Shown: positions 37,211 to 45,903, numbered from the stretch's first letter. The stretch: 64,000 bases of DNA from Streptomyces griseus subsp. griseus (GCF_000720255.1 NZ_JOJE01000014.1:1-64000), one strand, 5' to 3'. Program-made: numbers and translations. The notes: generated from the sequence alone by a model not told the origin.

Positions 37211-38245
37211 GTGACAGAGGGCGGCACGCGGCTGCGGAGGGCGTTCATCGGGTCGTTCACGGCGGCCGGCGGACCTGGGCTGGTCACCGCCGCCGTGGAT
37301 CCGGACACCGGCGCCCTGACCGTCCTGAGCAGCGTCGACGGCCTGCCCGACCCCTCGTACCTGGTGCTCGCGCCGGGCGGGGACATGCTCTACGCCGTCA
37401 GCGAGACGGCCGAGGGCGCGGTGGCCGCGTACCGGCTCACGGGCGGGAAGCCGGAGCTCGCCGGGCCTCCGGTCCCGGTCGGCGGCAGCGGGCCCACGCA
37501 CCTCGACCTGCACGACGGACACGTCCTGACCGCCAACTACGGCTCCGGCAGCGTCACCGCCGTCCCGGTCCGCGCCGACGGAACCCTCGCACCCGCCCCG
37601 TCCGGCGTGCTCCGGCACACCGGCGGCGGGCCGCACACACCCCGCCAACAGGCCCCGCACGCCCACCAGGTGCGGAGCGACCCCAGCGGCCGCTGGGCCG
37701 TCAGCGTCGACCTGGGCACGGACTCGGTCCGGGTGTGCACGGTGGCCGACGGCAGCCCCGTCCTGCACCGGGAGATCGCCCTGCGACCGGGCTCAGGACC
37801 ACGCCACCTGGCCTTCCACCCTGACGGCGAGCACGTGTACGTCGTCAACGAACTCACCCCCACCGTCACGGTCTGCCACTGGGACCCCGCCCAGGGTCTG
37901 CTCAAGCCGCTGGACGAGACACCCGTGCTCCCCGGAGCCCCGTCCGGCGACGCCTACCCGTCGGGCATCGTGGTGTCCCCGGACGGCCGCTTCGTGTGGA
38001 CCGCCACCCGGGGCGAGGACGTCCTGTCCGTGTTCGTCGTCGAGGGAGCGGGACTGCGCCTGGTCGGCACGGTGCCCTGCGGGGGCAACTGGCCGCGTGC
38101 CGTCGCCGAGTCGAACGGCTTCCTCTACGCCGCCAACGAACGCTCCGGCGACGTGACCTGGTTCCGCCTGGACCCCGTCACGGGCCTGCCGCGCCGCACC
38201 GGCTCGATCGAGGTGCCGGCCGCGTCCTGCGTGGCCTTCGACTGA
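37211..38245 (+). CDS. Lactonase-family seven-bladed propeller (6-phosphogluconolactonase-like)
   Basis: 344 residues from a GTG with GAGAGGGG six bases upstream; a longer frame upstream overlaps the FUSC fragment and was rejected. Repeated YVTN-like blades are visible: FIGSFTAAGGPGLVTAAVDPDTG, PSYLVLAPGGDMLYAVSE, GPRHLAFHPDGEHVYVVNE and YPSGIVVSPDGRFVWTATR, matching YbhE-type lactonases. No signal peptide, so cytoplasmic. It could hydrolyse 6-phosphogluconolactone or a related sugar lactone. A terminator hairpin lies just after it. Confidence 0.82.
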   Translation: MTEGGTRLRRAFIGSFTAAGGPGLVTAAVDPDTGALTVLSSVDGLPDPSYLVLAPGGDMLYAVSETAEGAVAAYRLTGGKPELAGPPVPVGGSGPTHLDLHDGHVLTANYGSGSVTAVPVRADGTLAPAPSGVLRHTGGGPHTPRQQAPHAHQVRSDPSGRWAVSVDLGTDSVRVCTVADGSPVLHREIALRPGSGPRHLAFHPDGEHVYVVNELTPTVTVCHWDPAQGLLKPLDETPVLPGAPSGDAYPSGIVVSPDGRFVWTATRGEDVLSVFVVEGAGLRLVGTVPCGGNWPRAVAESNGFLYAANERSGDVTWFRLDPVTGLPRRTGSIEVPAASCVAFD

Positions 38246-38275
38246 CCGACCACCCGTTCCCCGGAAAGCGAAGGG

Positions 38276-38298
38276 CCCGCTCCTCACCGAGGAGCGGG
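38276..38298. terminator. Hairpin terminator between convergent genes
   Basis: CCCGCTCCTC-ACC-GAGGAGCGGG has perfect 10-bp arms. A second hairpin follows at 38305-38331 (GTACGACCG and CGGTCGTAC, 9-nt loop). Together they separate the lactonase gene from the chelatase gene on the other strand. Confidence 0.85.
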
Positions 38299-38348
38299 TT
38301 CGCCGTACGACCGGCGCGACGGCGGTCGTACGACCGTTCACGCATCGC

Positions 38349-39269
38349 CTACCGCGCCGGGGCGCCCTGCGGCTGCTGCGGGGCGATGCCCAGGGCCGTC
38401 GTGTACTTGGCCAGGGCGAGCTTGCCGATGGCCGGGTACGGGCCGAGCGCGTCGGCGGCCGCACAGCCGGCTTCCTTGGCCGCCTCCTCGATCAGCGCGG
38501 CGTCGATCTCCGGGCCGATCAGGTACGGCGCGAGCGCCAGTTGCTGGGAGCCCGAGGAGCGCAGCTGATCGGCGACGGACGCGATCGAGCCCTCCTGGTC
38601 CAGGGCCGCGGCCATCACCGGTACGGCGAGGCGCGCGGCGAGCAGCATGCCGGTGATCCCGGCCGCCTGCACGGCCTCGTCGCCGCCGACGGAGGCCAGG
38701 ATGATGCCGTCCGCCGCGGTCGCCACGGTGAACAGACGGGCGCGGTCGGCGCGGGCCAGGCCCGCCTCGGACAGGCGCACGTGCAGGGCCTCGGCGAGCA
38801 GCGGGTGCGGGCCGAGCACATCGGTGAGGTCGGCCGCGATGCGGCTCTCCATGACGGCCTGGCGGACCTGACGCAGCAGCGCGCTGTCCGGCCCGGCCAG
38901 CAGGGGCACGACGACGGCGACCGGGCCGTCGGGCTCCCTGACGTCGAGACCGGCGGCGCGGGCCTGCTCGTAGCGGGCCGTGCGCTCGTCGGCGCAACGC
39001 GCCAGCACCGACTGGAGCGTGGGGTACTCCGTGTCGTCCCCGTCCAAGTACCCGATGCGGGCGTCGAGGCCGGGGAGTTCGGAGCGGGCGATGCTCACGA
39101 CCTCCTCGGCGAGGCCGCGGGTCGCGGCGCTGGGCGCGCCCGGGACCGCGAGGACGAGCGCGGGCGCGCCCTCGGGAGCCGCCATGGGCTCGGGTCGGCG
39201 GTGCCGCCCGGGCTGGCGGGGGCGCGGCATTCGTACTGGCAGGCCGGCGGGCCCAGTGGGGGAGCTCAT
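38349..39269 (-). CDS. CbiX-like sirohydrochlorin chelatase family protein
   Basis: 306 residues from the first ATG, which lacks a clear RBS and may be leaderless; MAAPEGAP at codon 29 is an alternative. Two CbiX/CbiK-like halves are present: LVLAVPGAP, DARIGYLDGDDTEYPTLQSVL and VAVVVPLLAGPD in the first, and GPHPLLAEAL, DGIILASVGG and LAPYLIG in the second. The canonical paired metal-binding histidines are poorly kept: HPLLAE is present, but the usual first His is replaced in LVLAVPGA. It may be a non-chelating relative or act in sirohaem/cobalamin synthesis. Confidence 0.72.
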   Translation of the reverse strand: MSSPTGPAGLPVRMPRPRQPGRHRRPEPMAAPEGAPALVLAVPGAPSAATRGLAEEVVSIARSELPGLDARIGYLDGDDTEYPTLQSVLARCADERTARYEQARAAGLDVREPDGPVAVVVPLLAGPDSALLRQVRQAVMESRIAADLTDVLGPHPLLAEALHVRLSEAGLARADRARLFTVATAADGIILASVGGDEAVQAAGITGMLLAARLAVPVMAAALDQEGSIASVADQLRSSGSQQLALAPYLIGPEIDAALIEEAAKEAGCAAADALGPYPAIGKLALAKYTTALGIAPQQPQGAPAR

Positions 39270-39583
39270 GGCGCCGCATGTTACTGGTTTCTTGGGCTCC
39301 CCTGTTCGGGGAGGGTGCAGGTGAGCGGTATCCGTCCGGTTTTGTCTGATGAGTTACGTACGGATCAGAAGTGATCAGCGTGTTTTCCGGGTGATTTGCG
39401 CCTCTGGCCATGCCCGCGAACCGTGCCCGCCGACTCCTGCTCGTTCCCCCTTCGTGGTCACGACGTGCGGCACCGTGTCGTCACCCGGCAGGGTGAGCCT
39501 GTCCGCGGCTGGGCCGCCGCCCGCGGACCCGAGCCCCCCGAGTCGACGGCGAGGATGCCGGACGCGGCCGGGGCCTGCGGCGG
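39270..39583. other. Intergenic region between chelatase and ung genes
   Basis: No gene seen. It holds the inverted repeat GATCA-GAAG-TGATC (39363-39376), the palindrome TACGTA near 39356 and ATCCGT/ACGGAT arms around them. This AT-richer stretch probably contains the chelatase promoter. No riboswitch-like conservation was recognised. Confidence 0.4.
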
Positions 39584-40270
39584 TCACGGCAGACGCCAGT
39601 CCACCGGCTGTCCGCCCTGCCGCACCAGCAGGTCGTTGGCCCGGCTGAACGGGCGGGAGCCGAAGAACCCGCGGTCGGCGGACATGGGGGAGGGGTGGGC
39701 CGACTCCACCGAAGGGAGGTCGCCGAGGAGTGGACGCAGATTGCGGGCGTCACGGCCCCACAGGATGGAGACAAGGGGCTTGCCCCGCGCCGCCAGCGCC
39801 CGTATCGCCTGCTCGGTGACCTCCTCCCAGCCCTTGCCGCGGTGCGCGGCCGGCTTGCGCGGAGCCGTGGTCAGCGCCCTGTTGAGCAACAGCACGCCCT
39901 GCTGGGTCCACGGCGTCAGATCGCCGTTGGAAGGCTGGGGCAGCCCCAGGTCGGTGCTCAGCTCCCGGAAGATGTTGATCAGGCTGCCGGGCAGCGGGCG
40001 CACCTCCGGCGCGACCGAGAACGACAGCCCCACCGCGTGCCCCGGGGTCGGATACGGGTCCTGCCCGACGATCAGGACCCGCACCTCGTCGAAGGGTTGC
40101 TGGAAGGCTCTCAGGACGTTCGCCCCGGCGGGAAGATAGGTGCGCCCCGCGGCGATCTCCGCGCGCAGGAAGTCGCCCATTTCGGCGATCCGTCCGGCGA
40201 CGGATTCCAGGGCGCTCGCCCAGCCCGGTTCGACGATCTCATGCAACGGTCGTGGTGCCACGGGCGCCAC
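39584..40270 (-). CDS. ung: Uracil-DNA glycosylase, family 1
   Basis: 228 residues, the usual length. It removes uracil from DNA at the start of base excision repair. Family motifs are complete: catalytic water-activating Asp in [29 protein letters not shown], and [19 protein letters not shown], with the His-Pro-Ser minor-groove loop. The order and spacing are those of Escherichia coli Ung. Cytoplasmic, with no sign of an operon partner; the BNR-repeat gene behind it on the same strand ends 72 bp upstream. Confidence 0.97.
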   Translation of the reverse strand: MAPVAPRPLHEIVEPGWASALESVAGRIAEMGDFLRAEIAAGRTYLPAGANVLRAFQQPFDEVRVLIVGQDPYPTPGHAVGLSFSVAPEVRPLPGSLINIFRELSTDLGLPQPSNGDLTPWTQQGVLLLNRALTTAPRKPAAHRGKGWEEVTEQAIRALAARGKPLVSILWGRDARNLRPLLGDLPSVESAHPSPMSADRGFFGSRPFSRANDLLVRQGGQPVDWRLP

Positions 40271-40342
40271 CCTACTGCCGTGGGGGCAGCGGGGATCAAC
40301 CGGTGGCCAAGGCCCGGCGGTTGGCCGTGGACGTCGTCCGGC

Positions 40343-41428
40343 TCATCCGACGACCGCGGCCCGCACGCACAGCACGTCCGGCAGGTGCGACGCCAACTGC
40401 CGCCAGCTGTCGCCGTCGTCGGCCGACGCGTACACCTCGCCGTTGCGGTTGCCGAAGTACACGCCCGCCGGGTCCGCGTCGTCCGTGCACATCGCGTCCC
40501 GCAGGACCGTGCCGTAGTGGTCCTCCTGGGGCAGCCCCGCCGTGAGCGGTTGCCAGGTCCGGCCCGCGTCCGCCGTACGGAAGACACGACAGCGGTGGTC
40601 GGCGGGGACCCGGTCGGCGTCGGCGTTGATCGGGAACACGTACGCCGTGTCGCCGCGGTGCGGGTGGGCGACCGCCGCGAAGCCGAACGTGGAGGGCAGC
40701 CCCTCCCCGATGTCGGTCCAGTGCGCGCCCGCGTCGTCACTGCGGTACACGCCCCAGTGGTTTTGGAGGTACAGACGGTCCGGGGTCGCCGCGTCGCGCG
40801 CCACCTTGTGGACGCACTGCCCGAACTCAGGGTTCGGATCGGGCAGGAACACCGCTGAGACGCCGTGGTTGGACGGTGCCCAGCTCGCGCCGCCGTCGGT
40901 CGTGCGGAACACGCCCGCCGTCGAGACGGCCACCGTGACCGCCTTCGGGTCGCGCCGGTCGGTCAGCACCGTGTGCAGGCCCTCGCCACCGCCGCCCGGC
41001 ACCCACTTCGAGCGTGTGGGGTGCTCCCAGAGGGGACGGACCAGCTCGAAGCTCTCCCCGCGGTCCTCCGAGCGGTACAGCGCGGCCGGTTCCGTGCCCG
41101 CGTACACCACGTCCGCTTCCGCCTCGGCCGGGTGCAGCTGCCACACCCGCTCCAGCGACGCCTCGGTGTCCTGGGGGAACTTGACGGCGGGCCGGGCCGG
41201 TTCGGTCCAGGTGCGGCCCAGGTCGTCGGAGTGGAACACGGACGGCCCCCAGTGCGCGCTGTCACCGCCGGCCAGCAGGCGTGGGGAGTCGCCCCGTGTG
41301 TCGATGGCGACCGAGTACACGGCCTGCGCGTTGAAGTAGGGCGTCTCGTCGAACTCCCACGCGCCACCGCGCCGACGCCCGATGAACAGGCCTTTGCGGG
41401 TGCCCACGGCCAGCAGTACCTCGGTCAT
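40343..41428 (-). CDS. BNR/WD40-like beta-propeller protein, exo-sialidase-like fold
   Basis: 361 residues, start MTEVLLAVGTRKGL with GAGGTGAT upstream; a longer start 21 codons earlier has no RBS. Repeated BNR/Asp-box motifs mark the propeller blades: SDDLGRTWTE, SEDRGESFE, TTDGGASWA, SDDAGAHWTD, TADAGRTWQP, SADDGDSWRQ. There is no signal peptide. True sialidases have an arginine triad that I cannot place, so function is unknown. Proteins of this type are widespread in actinobacteria, labelled as glycosyl hydrolase or exo-sialidase-like. Confidence 0.75.
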   Translation of the reverse strand: MTEVLLAVGTRKGLFIGRRRGGAWEFDETPYFNAQAVYSVAIDTRGDSPRLLAGGDSAHWGPSVFHSDDLGRTWTEPARPAVKFPQDTEASLERVWQLHPAEAEADVVYAGTEPAALYRSEDRGESFELVRPLWEHPTRSKWVPGGGGEGLHTVLTDRRDPKAVTVAVSTAGVFRTTDGGASWAPSNHGVSAVFLPDPNPEFGQCVHKVARDAATPDRLYLQNHWGVYRSDDAGAHWTDIGEGLPSTFGFAAVAHPHRGDTAYVFPINADADRVPADHRCRVFRTADAGRTWQPLTAGLPQEDHYGTVLRDAMCTDDADPAGVYFGNRNGEVYASADDGDSWRQLASHLPDVLCVRAAVVG

Positions 41429-41699
41429 TCCGATCACCTCCGCGACATCTTTGTCCCAGACACCGGCCAGTCTGCACCCCGCCACTGACACTCACCCCCG
41501 CAAACGGCGTCACCGCAGGTCAGAGCGGCCGCACCACATCGGCGGGGGTCGGGAACCGGCCATGTCGGAGAGGGTGCGCACGGGGCCGCGGGGCCCGAGG
41601 AACCCTCGAACCGGCGGACTCGCCCTGAGCATCGCGCAGACGTCGCGCGTATGGGAGGGCGGTCGGGATGTTCGTGCGCTCGTGAGGAGGAAGCCTGCG

Positions 41700-42284
41700 A
41701 TGGCGTTCCGTGGTCCGAAGGTCTGGCTGTGGCGGTGGCGACGCAATCCCCTCAAACGCCGTGCAGACGCGGTGGAGAGCTGGGTGCTGCTCGGCGCCTG
41801 GGCGTTCACCCTCCTCGCCGGGGTGCTCGCCGGCCTCACGGCCGCCCGGTCCGTGGAGCACGGACTGGCCAGGGAACGCGTCGAGTGGCGCCCCGTCGTG
41901 GCCCGGCTCACCGAGCAGGCCCCCGGCACGGCTCCCGTGCGCCCGGGGGCGGGCGGCGGCGAACGGGTCTGGGCGAAGGTGAGCTGGACCGCGACGGACG
42001 GCTCCTCGCACTCCGGCCAGGCCCGGGTCGAGGCGGGCAGCGCGCAAGGCGCCCCGGTCACCGTCTGGACGGACCCGCAGGGCCGTCTGGTGACCAAGCC
42101 CGCCACCATCTCCCAGGCCCAGCTGCGGGCCTCCCTGATCGGCGGCCTGGCCGGCGTCAGCGCCGCCGCACTCCCCTTCGTCGGCGGCCGCGCCCTCCGC
42201 GGCCGCCTGGAACGCCGCCGCATGGACCAGTGGGACGCGGAGTGGGCCCTGCTCGGGCCCCTGTGGGGACGCAAGACGGGCTGA
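41700..42284 (+). CDS. Rv1733c-family two-TM membrane protein
   Basis: 194 residues, GAGGAGGAA before the ATG. A basic cytoplasmic start (WLWRWRRNPLKRRADAVE) is followed by TM1 (about 26-46, ESWVLLGAWAFTLLAGV), an extracellular domain of about 95 residues with WAKVSWTATDGS and VTVWTDPQGRL, and TM2 (about 142-162). This layout is that of the Rv1733c family, abundant in Streptomyces and mycobacteria, with no known function. It is monocistronic. Confidence 0.83.
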   Translation: MAFRGPKVWLWRWRRNPLKRRADAVESWVLLGAWAFTLLAGVLAGLTAARSVEHGLARERVEWRPVVARLTEQAPGTAPVRPGAGGGERVWAKVSWTATDGSSHSGQARVEAGSAQGAPVTVWTDPQGRLVTKPATISQAQLRASLIGGLAGVSAAALPFVGGRALRGRLERRRMDQWDAEWALLGPLWGRKTG

Positions 42285-42626
42285 GGGCGGCGCGTCAGGC
42301 CCCACCCGCCGCCAATCTTCCTCCCGGCAGGCCCGCGGCAACCGCTCGCCCGAGTGGACCTCGTGGCTGCCGTACCCGAGGGACGGCGCCAGGTGTCGTC
42401 GTGAGGAAGCGAGTTCGCCCCTCGTCGGAGCTGTCCGCTCGGACACCTGGTCGCCGAGCGCGCTGTGCAGGGTTGGCCGCAGCCGCGAGCCCTCTTCGTC
42501 CGAGGGCCGCAGCCGACGCAACCGGCCGACGAGGGTGCCGGAGGCCGGAAGACGGTGCGGCGCGCAGCGCGCCGGCCGGTCGGCGCGGCCGGCAACCGGG
42601 CCGCGCATGTCCACAACGGCTCCGCC
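42285..42626. other. Region without recognisable content
   Basis: About 340 bases with no frame having both an RBS and a recognisable domain, and no clear repeat. It lies between the Rv1733c-like gene and the tail of an AidB-like gene. Confidence 0.45.
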
Positions 42627-42824
42627 TCAGTGGCCGGGCAGGGCCCGGTCGAGGATCGTGTCGAGGTCGACGCCGTGGGGCAGTGTGCCGAAGGCGTGTC
42701 CCCAGTCGCCGCCGAGCCGGGTGGCGCAGAAGGCGTCGGCGACGGCAGTGGGGGCGTGCCGGACCAGGAGGGCGCCCTGAAGGGCGAGGGCCATCAGCTC
42801 CACCAGCCGCCGGGCGCCGGTCTG
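42627..42824 (-). pseudogene. C-terminal remnant of an AidB-like acyl-CoA dehydrogenase
   Basis: The minus strand encodes about 65 residues ending in a stop: TGARRLVELMALALQ, LLVRHAPTAVADAFCATR, LGGDWGHAFGTLPHGVDLD. This is the very conserved C-terminus of AidB-type acyl-CoA dehydrogenases in actinobacteria. The other roughly 480 residues, including the FAD and active sites, are absent. Its 5' break lies within a few bases of the break in the plus-strand PaaX-like remnant. Confidence 0.75.
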
Positions 42825-42829
42825 CGACC

Positions 42830-43246
42830 CCTGAGCGAGGCCCCGCCGAACGCGCCGAACTGCGTACGCGCCTGACCGCCCTGCGCCTCGCGGAACTGCG
42901 GGAGGGCGTCTGGCTGCGCCCGGCCAATCTCACCCGGGCCCTGCCGGACGACCTGCGCGAGGTGGCCCAGCACTACACCGCCCGCCCTGGCCTGCCAGAG
43001 CGCGAACTGGCCGCCGCGCTCTGGCCGCTGGACGCCTGGGCGGCGACGTCCCGGGCCCTGCTCGCGCACATCGGCCGGGCGCCCGGCCCGGCCGACCGCT
43101 TCACCGCCTACGCGGCCGTCGTACGCCACCTGCTCGCCGACCCCGTGCTCCCGCCCCGGCTCCTCCCCGAGGACTGGTCGGGCGCCGACCTGAGGGCCGC
43201 CTACGAGGACTACCAGCGGGAGGTGACCGACGCGGTGTGGCCGTGA
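42830..43246 (+). pseudogene. C-terminal remnant of a PaaX-family transcriptional regulator
   Basis: About 135 residues from RAELRTRLTALRLAELREG through GVWLRPANL, REVAQHYTARP, LWPLDAWAA to DRFTAYAAVVRHLLADPVLPPRLLPEDW match the middle and C-terminal PaaX domains. The N-terminal winged helix is missing, and there is no start with an RBS. The gene begins abruptly where the minus-strand acyl-CoA dehydrogenase remnant also begins. The stop is natural and is followed by a strong terminator. Confidence 0.75.
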
Positions 43247-43275
43247 GGCGGGCCGACCGCGTCGCGAACGGCACA

Positions 43276-43323
43276 GCGGCCGTACGGAGCGCCGTGGGGG
43301 GGGGGAGCGCTCCGTACGGCCGC
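43276..43323. terminator. Strong bidirectional hairpin terminator
   Basis: A perfect 17-bp stem begins GCGGCCGTACGGAGCGC (43276-43292) and is mirrored at 43307-43323. The 14-nt loop contains a run of G. It separates the plus-strand PaaX remnant from the minus-strand PL3 gene. Confidence 0.92.
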
Positions 43324-43339
43324 CTTCACCGTGGGGGGC

Positions 43340-44149
43340 CTACCTGTAGGTGATGTCGGAACTGGCGTACTTGCAATAGGTTCCGTCGGCATTGGTGCCG
43401 TTGGTGGTCGGCTCCTTGCCCGTGTTGTTCCCGATGTACTTCTGGCACGGGATGATCTTCTTGCTGCTGTCCCCGATGATCGTGATCTTCTTCAAGGACG
43501 CGCTGTCGCCGTAGTTGGTGTTGATGCCGGCGAGCTTGCCGCCCTTCCAGTTCACCTCGATGGTGTTGAGGTTGATCGTCCGCTTGTACTGCGTCGAGCA
43601 GTTGCCGCAGGAGCGGACGAAGGTGCCGAAATTCTTCACGGCGAAGTTCGAGATGTTGAGCGTCCCGGCGCCGTTGAACTGGAACACCTTGTCGCTGGCC
43701 TCCTTCGCCCCACCGCCGGAGACGGTGTAGACGTTGGACGACGAGGAGCCCCGGAACGTGGCCGCGTCCTCGCCGACGTCCTCCCACCAGACGTTCTGCA
43801 GGGTGCAGCTGCCCTTGCAGTGGATGCCGTCGGCGGCGGGTGCGCCGATGATGACGTTCTTCAGGACAGCGCCGGGGGCCAGTTCGAGGATGGGGCCCTG
43901 GTCCTCGTCCTGGCTGCCGCTGCCCAGGTCGCCGGTGCCGTACAGGCGCTTCATCCCGTAGTCCTTGGTGCCCGAGACCGGGATGGTGGAGGACACCCCC
44001 TGGCTGCCGTTGGCGGAGGGCCAGGTGGCGGCGCTCGCCGGGGTGGACAGCGCACCATCTGTCATGATCATGCCAACCGACAGGCCGAGGGCGGCCAGCA
44101 CGCCGGTCAGCGCGCGCACGCGGCCGCGCGAGCGTAACGAAGAAGTCAT
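43340..44149 (-). CDS. Secreted PL3 pectate lyase
   Basis: 269 residues, signal peptide to about 41 (cleavage ASA-ATW). The mature protein is a small beta-helix of family PL3: ILELAPGAVLKNVIIGAPAADGIHCKG, WWEDVGEDAATFRG, KVFQFNGAGTLNISNF and FGTFVRSCGNC. The Asp/Glu pair in DVGEDAAT is the calcium/catalytic region of PL3. It cleaves de-esterified homogalacturonan by beta-elimination outside the cell. It lies 39 bp downstream of the PL1 gene and is probably co-transcribed with it. Confidence 0.92.
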   Translation of the reverse strand: MTSSLRSRGRVRALTGVLAALGLSVGMIMTDGALSTPASAATWPSANGSQGVSSTIPVSGTKDYGMKRLYGTGDLGSGSQDEDQGPILELAPGAVLKNVIIGAPAADGIHCKGSCTLQNVWWEDVGEDAATFRGSSSSNVYTVSGGGAKEASDKVFQFNGAGTLNISNFAVKNFGTFVRSCGNCSTQYKRTINLNTIEVNWKGGKLAGINTNYGDSASLKKITIIGDSSKKIIPCQKYIGNNTGKEPTTNGTNADGTYCKYASSDITYR

Positions 44150-44188
44150 GTCCCGATTCCTTCTTCCTGTTGGGGAGATGTGGGGAGG

Positions 44189-45166
44189 TCAGAGCTTTCC
44201 GGCGCCCGCACCGGACGTCACCGAGGCGACGACGGACGAGGCCGGCTCCGCGGTGTAGCCGTACGGAGCGCTGGTGAACGTGCCCGTCCGGGAGATCTCG
44301 GTCGCGGCTCCGCCGAGATCGTTGCCGCGAAGGTTGGCGTAGCCGTCGACGTCGCTGCTGCGGTTCGTGGTGACCGCGACCTTCGTCGAGCGGAAGACGT
44401 TGTTCTCCACCAGCATCTGCGCACCCATCCGGGAGTGCACCGCGGTGTCGGCGCCGACGACGTAGTTGTCGTAGAAGTGCCCGGTGCCGAAGCGCAGACT
44501 GGGGATGCGTGAGTAGACGTTGCTGAAGTGGTTGTGGTGGTACGTCACTCTCAGGTGGCCGGTGTCCTGGCTCGCGTTGTTGTCGCTGTGGCCGACCAGC
44601 GAGCCCTTGAAGTGGTCCTTGAAGGTGTTCCAGGAGACGGTGACGTAGTCGGAGCCGTGGTTGATGTCGAGCAGACCGTCGTAGTGGTCCTCGTCGTGAT
44701 CGCGGTCGGCCGAGAAGGAGTTGTGGTCGATCCACACCTTCGTGGACGACTCGACCGTCACGCCGTCGGACGGCGCCAGCGGCTTGCTGATGTTCAGGTT
44801 GCGGATGACGACGTTGGTGACCTTCTTCAGGCGCAGACCGCCGCCGGTGAACCCGGACGACGAACCCACGCCCAGGACGGTCGTGTTGGACCCGACGTCG
44901 ACCTGACCGCTCAGTGTGATCCGGCCGTTGACACGGACGACCTTGGCAGAGTTCCCGGTCACCGCCGTCTTGAAGGCGGAGAGCGTCGACACGGTGACCG
45001 CCGAGGCGCTTCCGCCGCCGGTCGTCCCGGCGCCGAACCCGACGGGTGAGTTCTCGGCTGCTCCCGCCGCCTGGGGAACGGCGAGGACGGCGACCGTGGT
45101 GAGAGCGGCGACGGTCGCGCCGAGAACGGAGCTTTGCGCTTGTGTACGTGGGGGGCCTGTACGCAT
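44189..45166 (-). CDS. Secreted PL1 pectate lyase
   Basis: 325 residues from the ATG with GAAGGGAC upstream; an in-frame longer start has no RBS. Signal peptide to about 35 (AAGAAEN). The PL1 beta-helix motifs are clear: VIRNLNISKP, STKVWIDHNSFS, calcium-binding DHDEDHYDGLLDINHGSDYVTVSWN, the catalytic-Arg strand SRIPSLRFGTGHFYDNY, and NNVFRSTKVAV. It acts on polygalacturonate together with the PL3 enzyme downstream. The promoter at 45354-45382 contains a LacI-type core palindrome, suggesting carbon-source control. Confidence 0.93.
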   Translation of the reverse strand: MRTGPPRTQAQSSVLGATVAALTTVAVLAVPQAAGAAENSPVGFGAGTTGGGSASAVTVSTLSAFKTAVTGNSAKVVRVNGRITLSGQVDVGSNTTVLGVGSSSGFTGGGLRLKKVTNVVIRNLNISKPLAPSDGVTVESSTKVWIDHNSFSADRDHDEDHYDGLLDINHGSDYVTVSWNTFKDHFKGSLVGHSDNNASQDTGHLRVTYHHNHFSNVYSRIPSLRFGTGHFYDNYVVGADTAVHSRMGAQMLVENNVFRSTKVAVTTNRSSDVDGYANLRGNDLGGAATEISRTGTFTSAPYGYTAEPASSVVASVTSGAGAGKL

Positions 45167-45353
45167 GCGGGTGCGTCCCTTCGGAGGACTCAGCTGGGGC
45201 ATGTATGTGAATGTCGTACGCCATTCTGATTGCCGCGCGCGAGCAGTGTGACGGTGGCGGGACCTCACAGTGCCCTGAGGAGTGCACTTCCCCGGGTCAT
45301 GGGAGCTCCGCTGGGCGACCCGCCGTGTGGGGGTGGGTCACACTGCTGAACGG

Positions 45354-45382
45354 AACGTAGGGGGCAAGCGCTTTCTAGTCAA
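45354..45382 (-). promoter_or_regulatory. Promoter of the pectate lyase operon with an embedded AAGCGCTT palindrome
   Basis: On the minus strand TTGACT (45382-45377) and TACGTT (45359-45354) are 17 bp apart. The spacer contains the 8-bp palindrome AAGCGCTT (45366-45373), the core of many LacI/GalR operators, and a related AACGCTTTG lies just upstream. A repressor bound here would cover the polymerase site directly. The leader would be about 180 nt. Confidence 0.55.
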
Positions 45383-45444
45383 CGCTTTGCGCAGAACACA
45401 TTCGGCCAGCCCTGGTGAGGGGGAGCCGCATTCCCCGAGTGGCG

Positions 45445-45458
45445 TGGGAGCGCTTCCA
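45445..45458. promoter_or_regulatory. CebR-like operator TGGGAGCGCTTCCA
   Basis: Differs at one base from the perfect CebR palindrome seen at 12265-12278. It lies upstream of the truncated GH62 gene and about 60 bp from the pectate lyase promoter on the other strand. It may be a relic of GH62 control or may still regulate the divergent pectate lyases. Confidence 0.65.
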
Positions 45459-45549
45459 TGACGGTCGTGTCCATGCCACCATGCGGCTACGCTTCCCTTT
45501 CCGAGAAGGGCGAGTCGATGCCCACTCCGCGCCCGCGCCCGTCCGCCGG

Positions 45550-45903
45550 CGGCCTGGTGCTGCTCCTGATGCTCGTCCAGGCACTGGCCACCAAGTCCGA
45601 CCGGCGGCGCTACTTCCACGCCTCGACCGCCGACAGCCCGGGCGGCACCTGGACCCCGCTCGCGGACACCGAGGCCGACCCGTTCCTGCGCGCCACCAAC
45701 GTGACCTCGCCGCAGGCCGAACCGCCTGGACGAAGGACGTCAGCCACGGCGAGTGGACCCGGGGCGGAATCGACCAGACCCCCACGGTCGACCCGTGCCG
45801 GCTCCGCTTCCTCCACCACGGCATGGACCCCGGCTCGAGCGGCGACTACTCGCAGCTCCCCTGGCCGCTGGGTCTGGTGCCCCTGACCGACCCCGCCTGC
45901 TGA
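45550..45903 (+). pseudogene. C-terminal remnant of a GH62 arabinofuranosidase
   Basis: One frame gives LLLMLVQALATKSDRRRYF, then STADSPGGTWTPLADTEADPF. A frameshift follows, and a second frame gives TAWTKDVSHGEWTRGG, DQTPTVDPCRLRFL and DYSQLPWPLGLVPL before a stop. These match the last 120 residues of the intact GH62 at 14686-15711 ([45 protein letters not shown]). The N-terminal two thirds, with the catalytic residues, are lost. Confidence 0.85.

Noticed and set aside
43326..45287. 653-codon minus-strand frame across both pectate lyase genes
   Set aside because: It is out of frame with the PL1 and PL3 genes, which have signal peptides and complete family motifs; its own product is Arg-rich and featureless.
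45458..45886. Intact small secreted protein starting at the ATG at 45458
   Set aside because: The apparent signal-like stretch LVLLLMLVQALA aligns with the internal GH62 strand LMIVEAMG, and the GH62 homology changes frame downstream, so it is a broken GH62 tail.
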